A DNA stretch of 64,000 bases from Alphaproteobacteria bacterium. GTDB taxonomy: Bacteria; Pseudomonadota; Alphaproteobacteria; Micropepsales; Micropepsaceae. The DNA lies in contig CANJBZ010000001.1 of assembly GCA_947473475.1 (NCBI GenBank), positions 62,001 to 126,000 on the forward strand, written 5' to 3'. The first letter of the stretch is position 1. The number at the start of each line of letters is the position of its first letter. Positions 44,617 to 54,208 of this stretch are shown piece by piece. The notes under the pieces are model-generated. The model had not been told where the DNA came from and made no database searches. It saw nothing but the letters and a program-made list of their open reading frames with translations. The position numbers were made by a program, and so were the translations under genes.

Positions 44617-45063
44617 CTACTTGCCGTCCGCCACGGGAATGACGATCGCAATCCGGTCCTCGTTCCCGACGGTCCGGGTGATGTGGCCTTTGCCGGTCAG
44701 GTCATCCGCCAATTCGATGCTGCCGGGTCCAACTTGCAGGGTTTGCCCACCCGACAACACCAGTTCGGCATGGCCGCTCAGCGTGATGATGTATTGGCGG
44801 CGCGGCGCCACATGATAGCCGTTCTCGCGGCCCGGTGGCGTCCTGCGGATTTGCACACCGGCGGGCGCCTGCAAATTAAAGGAACCGCCTGTCGCAGGAA
44901 TTTTCGCCTCGATCTCCTCGGCGTGCGTCAGTCCGTCCGGGCCGGTAAAGAACCGCGTGATCTTGACTGGCTTGCCATTCTCCGCGCTCTGCGCAACAGG
45001 CGCCGATAAGACCGCAAAACTCAACGAAGCAGCGACAACGAATACCGCACCTTGTGCACGCAT
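44617..45063 (-). CDS. Exported cupin-like protein
   Basis: 148 aa with a signal peptide (AVFVVAASLSFAVLSAPVAQS). The cupin-like part is YHVAPRRQYIITLSGHAELV and GGQTLQVGPGSIELADDLTG, but the metal-binding histidines of a catalytic cupin are mostly missing. Probably a periplasmic small-molecule-binding protein. It converges on the MoaD gene with two bases between the stops. Confidence 0.75.
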   Translation of the reverse strand: MRAQGAVFVVAASLSFAVLSAPVAQSAENGKPVKITRFFTGPDGLTHAEEIEAKIPATGGSFNLQAPAGVQIRRTPPGRENGYHVAPRRQYIITLSGHAELVLSGGQTLQVGPGSIELADDLTGKGHITRTVGNEDRIAIVIPVADGK

Positions 45064-45105
45064 GAAGACCTCCCTTGTTATGGGGCGGTCACATTAGCAC
45101 GATTC

Positions 45106-45747
45106 CTACCCTCCCTTGAGGGAGGGGCGGGTTAGGGCGAGAAGCGATTCGGCGTGCGCGAGATCGTTGGGCGAATTGATGTTGAAAAACGGATCGACCG
45201 GGTCTGAAGGAAACCGGACGCGGACGTTCCGAAAGCGGGCGATGAAGTCGTCCATTTTGCGGGAGCCTTGATCCGTCAGAACGGATTCCGAACTGACCGC
45301 CAGCGATTTATTCCAAAGGGCAAAAACGGGGTGATGCCGTTCACCGCTTTGCGAGACAGCAACTTCAGCGTTTTCGCGCTCTGCTGCCGCTTGAAGGTCG
45401 CCAGTCATCGTCGTTGGAAAAAACGGGCAATCGCACGCGAATGTCGCAAGCCATTTGGCGCTGGGACGGTTTTCGCGAATCCAGTCCAGCCCGGCGAGCA
45501 CACCGGCCAGCGGTCCCTGAAAGCCGCCGACGCGGTCGGCGATCACCGGCAATCCGAATTGCGCGAACCGCGCCGGATCGCCGTTCGCGTTGACAATCAA
45601 TTCCGAGACTTGCGGCTTGGCGCGGGAAATAGCGCAGGCGATCAACGTCTCGCCGCCTAACGTCAGCAGCGCCTTATCAACGCCGCCCATTCGCCGGCCC
45701 TGACCGCCCGCGAGAATAAGTCCGATAATGTTTTGATGCGTGTTCAA
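45106..45747 (-). CDS. mobA: Molybdenum cofactor guanylyltransferase
   Basis: 213 aa. The nucleotide-binding signature is LILAGGQGRRMGGVDKALLT, and FACDCPFFP carries the metal-binding Asp. It joins GMP to molybdopterin to make MGD. It is last in the oxalate operon. Fds-type formate dehydrogenase needs bis-MGD, so mobA links this operon to the fds genes 8 kb away. The last residues (RPSLKGG) and the stop region derive from a palindromic repeat at 45109-45126. Confidence 0.93.
   Translation of the reverse strand: MNTHQNIIGLILAGGQGRRMGGVDKALLTLGGETLIACAISRAKPQVSELIVNANGDPARFAQFGLPVIADRVGGFQGPLAGVLAGLDWIRENRPSAKWLATFACDCPFFPTTMTGDLQAAAERENAEVAVSQSGERHHPVFALWNKSLAVSSESVLTDQGSRKMDDFIARFRNVRVRFPSDPVDPFFNINSPNDLAHAESLLALTRPSLKGG
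45109..45126. repeat. Palindrome encoding the mobA C-terminus
   Basis: CCCTCCCTTGAGGGAGGG is a perfect 18-base palindrome lying just inside the mobA stop codon, so it supplies the final residues of the protein. Related CCTCCC-type repeats occur elsewhere in the window. Confidence 0.7.
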
Positions 45748-45755
45748 GTGGAGTT

Positions 45756-45831
45756 CCCGCTATGCGGGGGAGGGTATTCCCTCCGCTCGCGTGCCGCGAG
45801 CACCTCCCCCGCAACGACGTTGCGGGGGAGG
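45756..45831. repeat. CCTCCCC/GGGGAGG palindromic repeat between fhs and mobA
   Basis: The gap between fhs and mobA holds CCCGC-TAT-GCGGG, CTCGCG-TGC-CGCGAG (45786-45800) and a 13-bp perfect stem, CCTCCCCCGCAAC-GAC-GTTGCGGGGGAGG (45803-45831). It is of the same family as 12881 and 54434. It may lower mobA expression relative to fhs. Confidence 0.7.
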
Positions 45832-45843
45832 AATGCCGTATTC

Positions 45844-47541
45844 TCAAAACAATCCGACGATTCTGCCGTCGGCGCCGATGTCGATGGCTTCCGCTGACGG
45901 AACCTTGGGCAGGCCCGGCATGGTCATGATCTCGCCGCAGATGGCGACCACGAATTCCGCGCCGGCCGACAGACGGACTTCGCGGACGTTGATGGTGTGA
46001 TCGACGGGGGCGCCCTTGGCGTCCGGGTTGGTGGAGAAGCTGTACTGCGTCTTCGCCACGCAAATCGGCGCTTTGCCATAGCCCATGGCTTCGAACGAGG
46101 TGAGTTGATCGCGCACCGACTTGTCGACCGAAATGTCCTTCGCGCGATAGATTTCCCGCGCGATGGTGCGGATTTTCTCGATCAGCGGCATGTCGTCGGG
46201 ATAGAGCATCTTTAGCTTGCTCTTGCCGCTGTCGCACACATTCACAACCGCACGGGCCACATCCGCCGCGCCTTCGCCGCCCATGGCCCAATGATCGGCC
46301 ATGTGGCATTCGACGCCGAGCTTCGCGCAAGCCGTCTTGACCAGATCGATTTCGGCAGCCGAGTCCGCAGAAAAACGGTTGATCGAAATCACCGGCTCCA
46401 GACCGAATTTGCGCGTGTTTTCGACGTGCCGCTGCAGGTTCGACATGCCGGCTTCGAGCGCCTTCAGGTCTTCCTTCTTCAGGTCTTCCTTCTTGACGCC
46501 GCCATGCATCTTCAGTGCACGGATGGTCGCGACCAGCACGGCGCAGGACGGCTCGATGCCGGCTTTGCGGCATTTGATGTCGAGGAACTTCTCGCCGCCG
46601 AGGTCGGCGCCGAATCCGGCTTCCGTCACGACGTAATCGGCAAGCTTCAGCGCGGTGGTGGTCGCCAGCACGGAATTGCAGCCATGGGCGATATTGGCGA
46701 ACGGACCGCCGTGGATGAACGCGGGCGTGCCTTCCAGCGTCTGCACGAGGTTTGGCGACAGCGCGTCTTTCAGCAGCGCGGTCATGGCGCCGTGCGCTTT
46801 CACGTCGCTTGCGCGCACCGGCTTACGGTCGCGGGTGTAGCCGATGATGATGTTGCCGAGGCGCTTCTTCAGGTCGTCCAGATCGGACGCCAGGCAGAAG
46901 ATCGCCATGACTTCGGACGCCACCGTGATGTCGAAGCCGTCTTCACGCGGGAAGCCGTTGGCGACACCGCCCAGCGAATTGACGATCGAACGCAGCGCGC
47001 GGTCGTTCATGTCGAGCACGCGGCGCCATGCGATGCGGCGCTGATCGAGGTTGAGCGAATTGCCCCAATAGATGTGGTTGTCGATCAGCGCGGCGAGCAG
47101 GTTGTTCGCCGAGGTGATGGCGTGGAAGTCGCCGGTAAAGTGCAGGTTGATGTCTTCCATCGGGACGACCTGGGCGTAACCGCCGCCGGCCGCGCCGCCC
47201 TTCATGCCGAACGAAGGCCCGAGCGAGGGTTCGCGCAGGCACAGCATCGCTTTCTTGCCGATGTGGTTCAGCGCGTCGGTGAGACCGACTGTCGTGGTAG
47301 TCTTGCCTTCACCGGCCGGTGTCGGCGTGATCGCCGACACCAGGATCAGTTTGCCGTTCGGCTTGTCTTTCAGCGACTTGATGTAGTCCATCGACACCTT
47401 GGCCTTGTAATGGCCATAGGGTTCGAGATTTTCCTCCGCGATGCCCAGCCGGTCGGCTGCGACTTTCATGATCGGCGTCATTTTCGCGGCTTGCGAAATT
47501 TCAATGTCGGATTTTGGAGTCTGATGCTGTGAAGCGGGCAT
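45844..47541 (-). CDS. fhs: Formate-tetrahydrofolate ligase
   Basis: 565 aa, normal length. The ATP-binding loop is [12 protein letters not shown] (residues 72-83). Also typical are [20 protein letters not shown] and the C-terminal [13 protein letters not shown]. It forms 10-formyl-THF from formate, THF and ATP in the cytoplasm. A five-residue tandem duplication ([10 protein letters not shown]) is visible. Encoded downstream of oxc and frc, it should assimilate formate from oxalate into one-carbon metabolism. Confidence 0.96.
   Translation of the reverse strand: MPASQHQTPKSDIEISQAAKMTPIMKVAADRLGIAEENLEPYGHYKAKVSMDYIKSLKDKPNGKLILVSAITPTPAGEGKTTTTVGLTDALNHIGKKAMLCLREPSLGPSFGMKGGAAGGGYAQVVPMEDINLHFTGDFHAITSANNLLAALIDNHIYWGNSLNLDQRRIAWRRVLDMNDRALRSIVNSLGGVANGFPREDGFDITVASEVMAIFCLASDLDDLKKRLGNIIIGYTRDRKPVRASDVKAHGAMTALLKDALSPNLVQTLEGTPAFIHGGPFANIAHGCNSVLATTTALKLADYVVTEAGFGADLGGEKFLDIKCRKAGIEPSCAVLVATIRALKMHGGVKKEDLKKEDLKALEAGMSNLQRHVENTRKFGLEPVISINRFSADSAAEIDLVKTACAKLGVECHMADHWAMGGEGAADVARAVVNVCDSGKSKLKMLYPDDMPLIEKIRTIAREIYRAKDISVDKSVRDQLTSFEAMGYGKAPICVAKTQYSFSTNPDAKGAPVDHTINVREVRLSAGAEFVVAICGEIMTMPGLPKVPSAEAIDIGADGRIVGLF
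46462..46491. repeat. 15-base tandem duplication inside fhs
   Basis: The unit CTTCAGGTCTTCCTT occurs twice in a row and is in frame, adding five residues to FHS. It looks like replication slippage. Confidence 0.8.
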
Positions 47542-47565
47542 GGTTTGGTCCTTATTAGAAGGCGT

Positions 47566-48495
47566 TCAGCCGAGGCGCGTGCCTTGGGCGAGATTGACGG
47601 AGGCGATGAAATCGGACGCGGCCATCTTGCCGCCATCGGCCGGTTTCACGCGGGTAACTTTGACGCGGCCATCGGCGCAGACGACCGAGAAACCGTCCGC
47701 CGAGACTTCGACGATTTCGCCGGTCTTGCCGCCGATATCTTTCGGCGTTTTGGCCGGCAGCGGTTTGGCTTCCAGAATTTGCACCACTTTGCCGTCTACT
47801 TTCGTCCACGCGCCGGGAGCCGGACTGCAGCCGCGGATCAAACGGTCGATCTGACGCAAGGGTTTGCCCCAGTCGATCATCGCGTTGTCGGCTTTGCACA
47901 TGCCTTCATAGGTCGCCAGATTCTCGTCTTGCTTGATACGCGGCGCATTGCCGGCCTTAACGAGATCGATCGATTCCATCATGGCTTCGACGCCCATCGG
48001 GAACAGCCGGTCGAAATAAACCGAGCCGAGCGTATCGGTGTCACTGATCGTGGTGCGCTTTTGCAGCAGCACGTCGCCGGTGTCCAAACCGTTATCCGGC
48101 CAGAAGATGGAGAGCCCGGTTTCCGCCTCGCCATTGATGATCGGCCAGTTGATGGCCGACGCGCCACGTCCCGCCGGCAACAGCGAAGGATGATATTGGA
48201 TCGAGCCGTGTGTCGGGATGTTCAGAAATTCTTCCGGCACGAACAGCGTCACAAACGCCATGACTTGCAGGTCCGGCGCCAGAAGGCGGAATTCTTCCCA
48301 GACTTCCGGCTTGCGATAGGACGCCGGCTGCACGACCGGAATGCCGGCTGCCAGGGCCGCTTCCTTCAATGGATCGGCCTTTGCGCCCGGCTTTTCCGGC
48401 GCCACGTAAACCGCAACCACGTTCTCTCCGCGCCGGATGAGCGCTTCGAGCACCGCTTTGCCGAAGGCCTGCTGGCCATGAACGACGATGCGCAT
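47566..48495 (-). CDS. Formyltransferase-fold protein, like the 10-formyl-THF hydrolase domain of ALDH1L1
   Basis: 309 aa with an N-terminal formyltransferase fold and a C-terminal Fmt_C-like domain. The core blocks HGSIQYHPSLLPAGRGASAI, LSIFWPDNGLDTGDVLLQ and ATYEGMCKADNAMIDW match the N-terminal hydrolase domain of mammalian ALDH1L1 better than Met-tRNA formyltransferase. His102 and Asp138 are the likely catalytic pair; the Asn of Fmt is Gln100 here. It lies between frc and fhs. Release of formate from, or formyl transfer to, folate is inferred. It is probably often misnamed Fmt. Confidence 0.85.
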   Translation of the reverse strand: MRIVVHGQQAFGKAVLEALIRRGENVVAVYVAPEKPGAKADPLKEAALAAGIPVVQPASYRKPEVWEEFRLLAPDLQVMAFVTLFVPEEFLNIPTHGSIQYHPSLLPAGRGASAINWPIINGEAETGLSIFWPDNGLDTGDVLLQKRTTISDTDTLGSVYFDRLFPMGVEAMMESIDLVKAGNAPRIKQDENLATYEGMCKADNAMIDWGKPLRQIDRLIRGCSPAPGAWTKVDGKVVQILEAKPLPAKTPKDIGGKTGEIVEVSADGFSVVCADGRVKVTRVKPADGGKMAASDFIASVNLAQGTRLG

Positions 48496-48545
48496 AATGT
48501 ATCCTTCCCCTCACTATTGAATTCGTCCACCGTCGCTCGTCATCC

Positions 48546-48580
48546 CGAGGCGCCCGGCGCGTGCTACGCGCCGGGCCTCG
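48546..48580. repeat. Palindromic element between frc and the formyltransferase-like gene
   Basis: A 9-bp stem CCCGGCGCG-TGCTA-CGCGCCGGG (48553-48575) flanked by CGAGG/CCTCG. It lies in the 108-base gap after frc. It is a REP-like element that could attenuate transcription into the folate genes. Confidence 0.65.
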
Positions 48581-48603
48581 AAGGACGCACGGTGGGCTAA
48601 CAA

Positions 48604-50151
48604 CTACGCCGCGCGCGCCGGCTTTTCCGGCGGCGTGATGGCGCCCGACGTTTTGATCTCAGCGACTTCCGCGTCGGTGTACCCGAGCACCTGCGTGAGG
48701 ATTTCCTCGGTGTGTTCGCCCAACAGCGGCGAGCGCTGCACCTCGCACGGCGAGTCGAACAGCTTGATCGGATTACCGACAGTCAGATAGGCGCCGCGGC
48801 CCGGATGGTCGACTTCGACCACCGTGCCGGTGGCACGCAGGGATTCCTCCGCGGCGATTTCCTTCATCGACAAAATCGGCCCGACCGGAATGTCCTGCTG
48901 GTTGCAAATGTCCATGACCTCGAATTTGTCTTTGGTCATCGTCCATTCTTCGATAACGCCGAAGATATATTTCAGACGAGGCAGACGTGCCGGCGGCGTG
49001 GCGAAGTCCGGATCGGTTTTCCATTCCGGCTTACCGATCAGATCGCAAATTTGGGCCCAAACCGGCGCTTGCGTGATGAAATAGATGTAGGCGTCCGGAT
49101 CGGTTTCCCAGCCCTTGCACTTGAGCAGCCATGCCGGCTGGCCACCGCCCGAGTCATTGCCCGCGCGTGGAACCGATTCGCCGAAGGGAATACCTTCGCC
49201 ATATTGGCTGTATTCGGTGAGTGGGCCGTGCTTCAGGCGTTGCTGATCGCGCAATTTCACGCGGCAAAGATTGAGCACGCCGTCCTGCATGGCGCAAAGG
49301 ACGCGCTGACCGCGGCCGGTACGATTGCGCTGATAGAGCGCCGTCACAATGCCGAGCGCCAGATGCAAGCCGGTGCCGGAGTCGCCGATCTGCGCGCCGG
49401 TTACCAGCGGCGGACCTTCGCGGAATCCCGTCGTCGATGCCGAACCGCCAGCGCACTGCGCGATGTTCTCGTACACCTTGCAATCTTCATACGGGCCAGG
49501 GCCGAAGCCTTTGACCGATGCGTAGATCATGCGGGGGTTGAGTTCGTGCACGCGCTCAAAGGTCAGGCCCATGCGGTCCAGCGCGCCGGGCGCGAAATTT
49601 TCCACCAGAACGTCGCAGGTTTTCACCAGACGCTCGAGGATTTCCATGCCCTTCTTGTTCTTGGAGTCGATGGTGATGGAGCGCTTGTTGCCGTTCAGCA
49701 TCGTGAAATAGAGGCTGTCCTGCCCCTTGATGTCGCGAAGCTGGGTGCGAGTAATGTCGCCGACGCCGGGACGTTCCACCTTGATGCAATCAGCGCCCAT
49801 GTATGCGAGCAACTGCGTGCAGGTCGGACCCGATTGCACATGCGTGAAGTCCAGAATCTTCACGCCATCGAGCGCCTTACCGGCTCCGCCCCACGCCGCC
49901 GTCGACGGCGCCGGATAGGCGCTGCCGTTTCCGTTCGCCTTCTTGGCGGCGGATTTTTTCGCCGCTGCTTTTTTGGCCGGCGCTTTGACCGAACGGGCCT
50001 TCGCTTTCGGCGCCGTTTTCTTGGCGGCGGCCTTTTTCGCGACCGGCTTCTTCGCAACGGTCTTCTTGGCGATGACCTTCTTCACGACCGGCTTTTTCGC
50101 TGCGGTCTTCTTCGGTGTGGATTTCGTCTTTGCTTTCTTCTTCGTAGCCAT
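48604..50151 (-). CDS. frc: Formyl-CoA:oxalate CoA-transferase with lysine-rich N-terminal tail
   Basis: 515 aa, about 87 longer than Oxalobacter FRC. Residues 1-75 are an Ala/Lys/Pro tail (repeats of AAKKxxAKK) like histone H1, then a short linker. The transferase core from about residue 92 matches FRC closely ([44 protein letters not shown]). The catalytic Asp fits Asp257 in [10 protein letters not shown] (Asp169 of Oxalobacter FRC). It moves CoA from formyl-CoA to oxalate. The tail's role is unknown. Confidence 0.93.
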   Translation of the reverse strand: MATKKKAKTKSTPKKTAAKKPVVKKVIAKKTVAKKPVAKKAAAKKTAPKAKARSVKAPAKKAAAKKSAAKKANGNGSAYPAPSTAAWGGAGKALDGVKILDFTHVQSGPTCTQLLAYMGADCIKVERPGVGDITRTQLRDIKGQDSLYFTMLNGNKRSITIDSKNKKGMEILERLVKTCDVLVENFAPGALDRMGLTFERVHELNPRMIYASVKGFGPGPYEDCKVYENIAQCAGGSASTTGFREGPPLVTGAQIGDSGTGLHLALGIVTALYQRNRTGRGQRVLCAMQDGVLNLCRVKLRDQQRLKHGPLTEYSQYGEGIPFGESVPRAGNDSGGGQPAWLLKCKGWETDPDAYIYFITQAPVWAQICDLIGKPEWKTDPDFATPPARLPRLKYIFGVIEEWTMTKDKFEVMDICNQQDIPVGPILSMKEIAAEESLRATGTVVEVDHPGRGAYLTVGNPIKLFDSPCEVQRSPLLGEHTEEILTQVLGYTDAEVAEIKTSGAITPPEKPARAA

Positions 50152-50166
50152 GACTGGAGCCCCTCC

Positions 50167-51900
50167 TTATTTCTTTTTCTTCAGCGCGCTTTGCGGGTTG
50201 AGATTGCCGATACGGCCGCTTTCGCTGCCGGCGGCGGGATCGATGACGGCATTGATGAGCGTCGGCTTGCCGCTGTCCATCGCGGCATTGACCGCACGCT
50301 TCAGTTCATCCGGTGTTGTTGCATTGACGCCAACGCCGCCGAACGCCTCGATCATCTTGTCGTAGCGCGCACCTTTCACGAACACGGTCGGCGCCGGATC
50401 GCTGCTCGCATTGTTGACGTCGGTGCCGCGGTAGATGCCGTCATTGTTGAAGATGACGATACAAACCGGAAGGTTGTAGCGGCAGATGGTTTCGACCTCC
50501 ATGCCGGAGAAGCCGAACGCCGAGTCGCCTTCGATGCAGAGCACGGGGTTGCCCGTTTCGACGCTTGCCGCGATGGCGTAGCCCATGCCGATACCCATGA
50601 TGCCCCAGGTGCCGACGTCGATGCGCTTGCGGGGCTTGTACATGTCGATGACGCCGCGCGTCAGGTCGAGCGCGTTGGCGCCTTCATTGACGAGGAGCGC
50701 ATCGGGCCGTTCCTTGATGATGGTGCGCAGAACGCCCAACGCACCGTGGTAATCCATCGGGCTGTTGTTGTTCATCAGGCGGGGCGCCATCTTCGCGACG
50801 TTCTCATCGCGCTTGGACGAGACCGTTGCCATCCAGTCCGCCGGCGCCGCCGGCCAATCGCTGCCCATCGCCGCGAGCAGCGCGGAAACGGTGGAACCGA
50901 TGTCGCCAACCACGGGGGCGGCGATCTCGATGTTGGAGTCCATTTCCTTGGGCTCGATATCGATCTGGATGAACTTCTTGGAGTGCGGCTCGCCCCAGCT
51001 CTTGCCTTTGCCGTGCGACAGCAGCCAGTTCAAACGCGCGCCGATCAGCATGACGACGTCGGATTGCGCCAGCACGGTCGAACGCGCAGCGCCCGCGCAT
51101 TGCGGATGCGTGTCGGGAAGCAGACCCTTGGCCATGCTCATGGGCAGGAACGGCACGCCGGACTTTTCGACAAGTGCGCGGATGGCATCGTCGGCCTGCG
51201 CATAGGCTGCGCCTTTGCCCAGAATGATGAGCGGCTTCTTGGCGCTTTTCAGGACGGCGAGCGCACGTTGAATGGATTCGGGGGACGGAATTTGCGCCGG
51301 CGCCGGGTCGATCACTTTTACCAGCGACTTGCGGCCGGCTTCGGCATCCATGACCTGGCCGAACAGTTTCGCCGGAAGGTCGAGATAGACGCCACCCGGA
51401 CGGCCCGAAACGGCAGCGCGAATGGCACGCGCGACGCCGATGCCGATATCGGCCGCGTGCAGCACGCGATAGGCGGCCTTACACAGCGGCTTGGCGATCG
51501 CGAGCTGATCCATTTCCTCATAATCGCCCTGTTGCAGGTCGACGACCTCGCGCTCGGAAGAGCCGGAGATCAGGATCATCGGAAAGCAGTTGGTGGTGGC
51601 GTGCGCCAGAGCGGTCAGGCCGTTCAAAAAGCCCGGCGCCGACACGGTCAGGCAGATGCCCGGCTTTTTGGTGAGATATCCGGCGATCGACGCCGCGTAA
51701 CCGGCGTTCTGTTCGTGACGGAAAGACAGCACGCGAATGCCTTCGGCTTGCGCCATACGGCCAAAATCGGTGACCGGGATTCCGGGGACGCCATAGATCG
51801 TCTCGACCCCGTTCATTTTCAACGCGTCGATGATGAGATGGAACCCATCGGTCATCTCCCGTTCGGCGCCTGCATCCGTACTTTTTAATTCTGCGGACAT
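50167..51900 (-). CDS. oxc: Oxalyl-CoA decarboxylase
   Basis: 577 aa thiamine-diphosphate enzyme of normal length. The N-terminal PYR domain has [20 protein letters not shown] and the activating Glu63 ([11 protein letters not shown]). The C-terminal PP domain holds [19 protein letters not shown] and FNNDGIYRG for Mg-ThDP. It converts oxalyl-CoA to formyl-CoA and CO2. It starts 28 bases after the gntR-type gene and is followed 15 bases later by frc, its partner in the oxalate cycle. The C-terminus ends in four lysines. Confidence 0.95.
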   Translation of the reverse strand: MSAELKSTDAGAEREMTDGFHLIIDALKMNGVETIYGVPGIPVTDFGRMAQAEGIRVLSFRHEQNAGYAASIAGYLTKKPGICLTVSAPGFLNGLTALAHATTNCFPMILISGSSEREVVDLQQGDYEEMDQLAIAKPLCKAAYRVLHAADIGIGVARAIRAAVSGRPGGVYLDLPAKLFGQVMDAEAGRKSLVKVIDPAPAQIPSPESIQRALAVLKSAKKPLIILGKGAAYAQADDAIRALVEKSGVPFLPMSMAKGLLPDTHPQCAGAARSTVLAQSDVVMLIGARLNWLLSHGKGKSWGEPHSKKFIQIDIEPKEMDSNIEIAAPVVGDIGSTVSALLAAMGSDWPAAPADWMATVSSKRDENVAKMAPRLMNNNSPMDYHGALGVLRTIIKERPDALLVNEGANALDLTRGVIDMYKPRKRIDVGTWGIMGIGMGYAIAASVETGNPVLCIEGDSAFGFSGMEVETICRYNLPVCIVIFNNDGIYRGTDVNNASSDPAPTVFVKGARYDKMIEAFGGVGVNATTPDELKRAVNAAMDSGKPTLINAVIDPAAGSESGRIGNLNPQSALKKKK

Positions 51901-51928
51901 TTTGTACTCCTCCCCTAGACGTAAAAGC

Positions 51929-52696
51929 TCAATCTAAATAGTCGGCATGCCGCGCCACGTGCTGGGCCAAACCCATTGCGTGCTCGCGGGTGAGCTGTTC
52001 GGCTCGCTCGGAGTTGCGCGCTTCCAAGGCTTCGATGATGTTCATGTGATCGTGGATGGATCTATCGGCGCGGTCCATCTCGCCGATGGTTTTGCGCCGG
52101 ATCATGCGCATATGGGTGAACAGATTTTCGGCCATGTCGATGAGCACGCGGTTGTGGCTCATGCGGATGATGGCCTGATGAAACTCGATATTCACTTCGG
52201 AATACTCGTCCAGCTTGGCCTGTACTTCGCCACCTTCGAAAGTGGTGAACATGCGGCGCAATGCGGCAACTTCGTCGGGCGTCGCATTTTCCGTCGCCAG
52301 CCGCGCGGCCATGCCTTCAAGCGCCGCCCACGCGGTGATCATTTCGATGGCTTCGCGTTTGGTCTTGCGCGCTATGTAAATGCCACGCCTCGGGACCGAG
52401 CGGACAAACCCCTCACGTTCCAGTTGCGCCAAAGCCTCCCGCACTGGCGTACGGCTGACCCCGAATTCACCGGCAAGCTTACGCTCATCCAGCCGGATGT
52501 CGTCCCGGCTTCGGTAGATATCCATGGAGACGATGAGGTTCTTCAGCCGGGCATAGGCTTGGTTTTTGAAGCTCGGCAGGGTTGCGATCGGGGCCAAAGC
52601 CTGCGTCGATCCGAAACCATAAGAGGTTGAAGCTGAATGGTTTTCAGCAGAAACCACGACCGAAGCCGTGTGCAATTGGGGATCGCGAGAATTCAT
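51929..52696 (-). CDS. GntR-family regulator (FadR/FCD type) of the oxalate operon
   Basis: 255 aa from the ATG at 52696; a longer frame upstream to 52888 is cysteine/arginine-rich and runs through the promoter region. The winged helix is at about residues 44-110 ([34 protein letters not shown]) and the FCD ligand-binding domain at 116-250 ([24 protein letters not shown]). FCD domains often bind organic acids. It is first in the oxc-frc operon and divergent from the oxalate carrier, so oxalate, formate or a CoA ester is the probable effector. Confidence 0.88.
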   Translation of the reverse strand: MNSRDPQLHTASVVVSAENHSASTSYGFGSTQALAPIATLPSFKNQAYARLKNLIVSMDIYRSRDDIRLDERKLAGEFGVSRTPVREALAQLEREGFVRSVPRRGIYIARKTKREAIEMITAWAALEGMAARLATENATPDEVAALRRMFTTFEGGEVQAKLDEYSEVNIEFHQAIIRMSHNRVLIDMAENLFTHMRMIRRKTIGEMDRADRSIHDHMNIIEALEARNSERAEQLTREHAMGLAQHVARHADYLD

Positions 52697-52698
52697 TC

Positions 52699-52715
52699 TG
52701 GTATACGGTATGCCA
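52699..52715. promoter_or_regulatory. Candidate GntR/FCD operator
   Basis: TGGTATACGGTATGCCA is an imperfect palindrome (TGGyATACsGTATrCCA) of the TGGTATACCA style common for FCD regulators. It lies two bases before the gntR-type start, within the 196-base intergenic region shared with the divergent carrier gene. It suggests autoregulation, possibly with control of the carrier. The remaining intergenic sequence shows no other gene. Confidence 0.55.
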
Positions 52716-52892
52716 GAGCCCTTTGGCCAAAAGCAAACGGAATCTGCCGGCCATCTTCGCCCTCGATGTGAGTGCCTGCATAATGCGAGGGACTGACAGC
52801 AGCGTGTACATGACAAGCAAGACGGCATTCGTGTAAGGGTGTAAAAAATTGCAAGTGCCGCAAAAGACGGCGTTGGGAGCATAGACAAACAG

Positions 52893-54185
52893 ATGTCGGT
52901 TCAGGCTTCGGCGCAGACAGCGCCTACCAATCGCTGGTTTCAGCTCGTTGTCGGCATCATCTGCATGGTGATGATCGCCAATCTCCAGTACGGCTGGACT
53001 TATTTCGTCGAGCCTATGGACGACGCGAATCATTGGGGCCGCGCCGGAATTCAGATCGCTTTCAGCCTTTTCGTCCTCACTGAAACTTGGCTTATCCCGA
53101 TCGAGGGCTGGTTCGTCGATAAATTTGGGCCGCGCATCGTGGTCATCGCGGGCGGCATCATTGTTGCTCTCGGCTGGAGTTTGAACTCCATCGCATCGTC
53201 ACTTCCGATGCTTTACATGGGTGCGATCGTTTCGGGTATTGGCGCAGGTTGCGTGTACGGCACCTGTGTGGGCAACGCGCTGAAGTGGTTCGCCGACCGG
53301 CGCGGGTTAGCGGCCGGACTGACCGCCGGCGGGTTCGGCGCGGGCGCAGCGGCCACAGTTGTTCCGATCATCAGCTCCATAGAGGCGTATGGCTATAAGG
53401 CGACGTTTCTCTATTTTGGCCTTGCTCAGGGCCTCATCATTCTTTGCCTGGCGCCGTTCCTTAAGGCCCCGGCCCCAGGCCAAGTCCAGGCACCGGCCAA
53501 GAAGGGCATAAGGCAGTCGTCGCGCAGCTTCACGCCCGGCGAGATGCTGCGCACGCCGCTGTTCTGGGTGCTGTATTTGATGTTTACCATGGTGGCGGCA
53601 GGCGGCCTGATGGCGACGGCGCAACTTGGCTCGATTGCCCGCGACTTCGGGCTGGACAAGATGCAGATTGTCTTCCTGGGCATCGCGGGCACGACGCTGG
53701 TGCTGGCCGGCATCTTCGACAACATCCTCAACGGTGTGGCGCGCCCCTTTTTCGGTTGGGTTTCGGACAATATCGGCCGCGAGCCGACGATGTTCATCGC
53801 CTTCGCTGGCGGTGCGGCGGCGATGTGGGGATTGACCGCGTTCGGCCATGAGCCGACCGCCTTCATTCTGCTGTTCGGCGCGATCTATTTCACCTGGGGC
53901 GAGATCTACTCTCTGTTCCCGGCGACCTGTACTGACGCGTTCGGTCCGAAATTTGCGGCGACCAACGCTGGTCTTCTGTATACGGCAAAGGGAACGGCTG
54001 CAATTTTCGGGGGACCGCTCGCTGCCTATCTGGTGGCGGCCAGCGGGACTTGGAGTTCGGTGTTCTGGGTGGCCGCGGTGATGGACCTGCTGGCGGCGCT
54101 GATGGCCATCATTGTCCTGCGTCCTATGCGGGCATCGCATTTGGCTTCTACGGTCGCGGCGGCTCAGCCGGCTCCGGCGGAATAA
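52893..54185 (+). CDS. OxlT-like oxalate/formate antiporter (MFS, OFA family)
   Basis: 430 aa with 12 membrane segments. Resemblance to Oxalobacter OxlT is strong: NRWFQLVVGIICMVMIANLQ, FVDKFGPRI, WFADRRGLAAGLTAGGFGAG, GEMLRTPLFWVLYLMF and TWGEIYSLFPATCTDAFG. It should bring in oxalate in exchange for formate across the inner membrane. It is divergent from the gntR-oxc-frc operon with 196 bases between starts, which fits a common regulator. Confidence 0.88.
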   Translation: MSVQASAQTAPTNRWFQLVVGIICMVMIANLQYGWTYFVEPMDDANHWGRAGIQIAFSLFVLTETWLIPIEGWFVDKFGPRIVVIAGGIIVALGWSLNSIASSLPMLYMGAIVSGIGAGCVYGTCVGNALKWFADRRGLAAGLTAGGFGAGAAATVVPIISSIEAYGYKATFLYFGLAQGLIILCLAPFLKAPAPGQVQAPAKKGIRQSSRSFTPGEMLRTPLFWVLYLMFTMVAAGGLMATAQLGSIARDFGLDKMQIVFLGIAGTTLVLAGIFDNILNGVARPFFGWVSDNIGREPTMFIAFAGGAAAMWGLTAFGHEPTAFILLFGAIYFTWGEIYSLFPATCTDAFGPKFAATNAGLLYTAKGTAAIFGGPLAAYLVAASGTWSSVFWVAAVMDLLAALMAIIVLRPMRASHLASTVAAAQPAPAE

Positions 54186-54208
54186 TCCGCCTCATTCGAG
54201 GTATTGGA

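Noticed and set aside
47566-48495. Housekeeping methionyl-tRNA formyltransferase
   Set aside because: The context lacks def or sun, and the conserved blocks match the ALDH1L1 hydrolase domain better; the Fmt Asn is Gln.
48712-51888. Very long open frame on the plus strand antisense to oxc and frc
   Set aside because: Its reading is arginine/alanine/histidine-rich without family motifs, and the opposite strand encodes two complete, well-recognised enzymes. It is open because of high GC codon bias.
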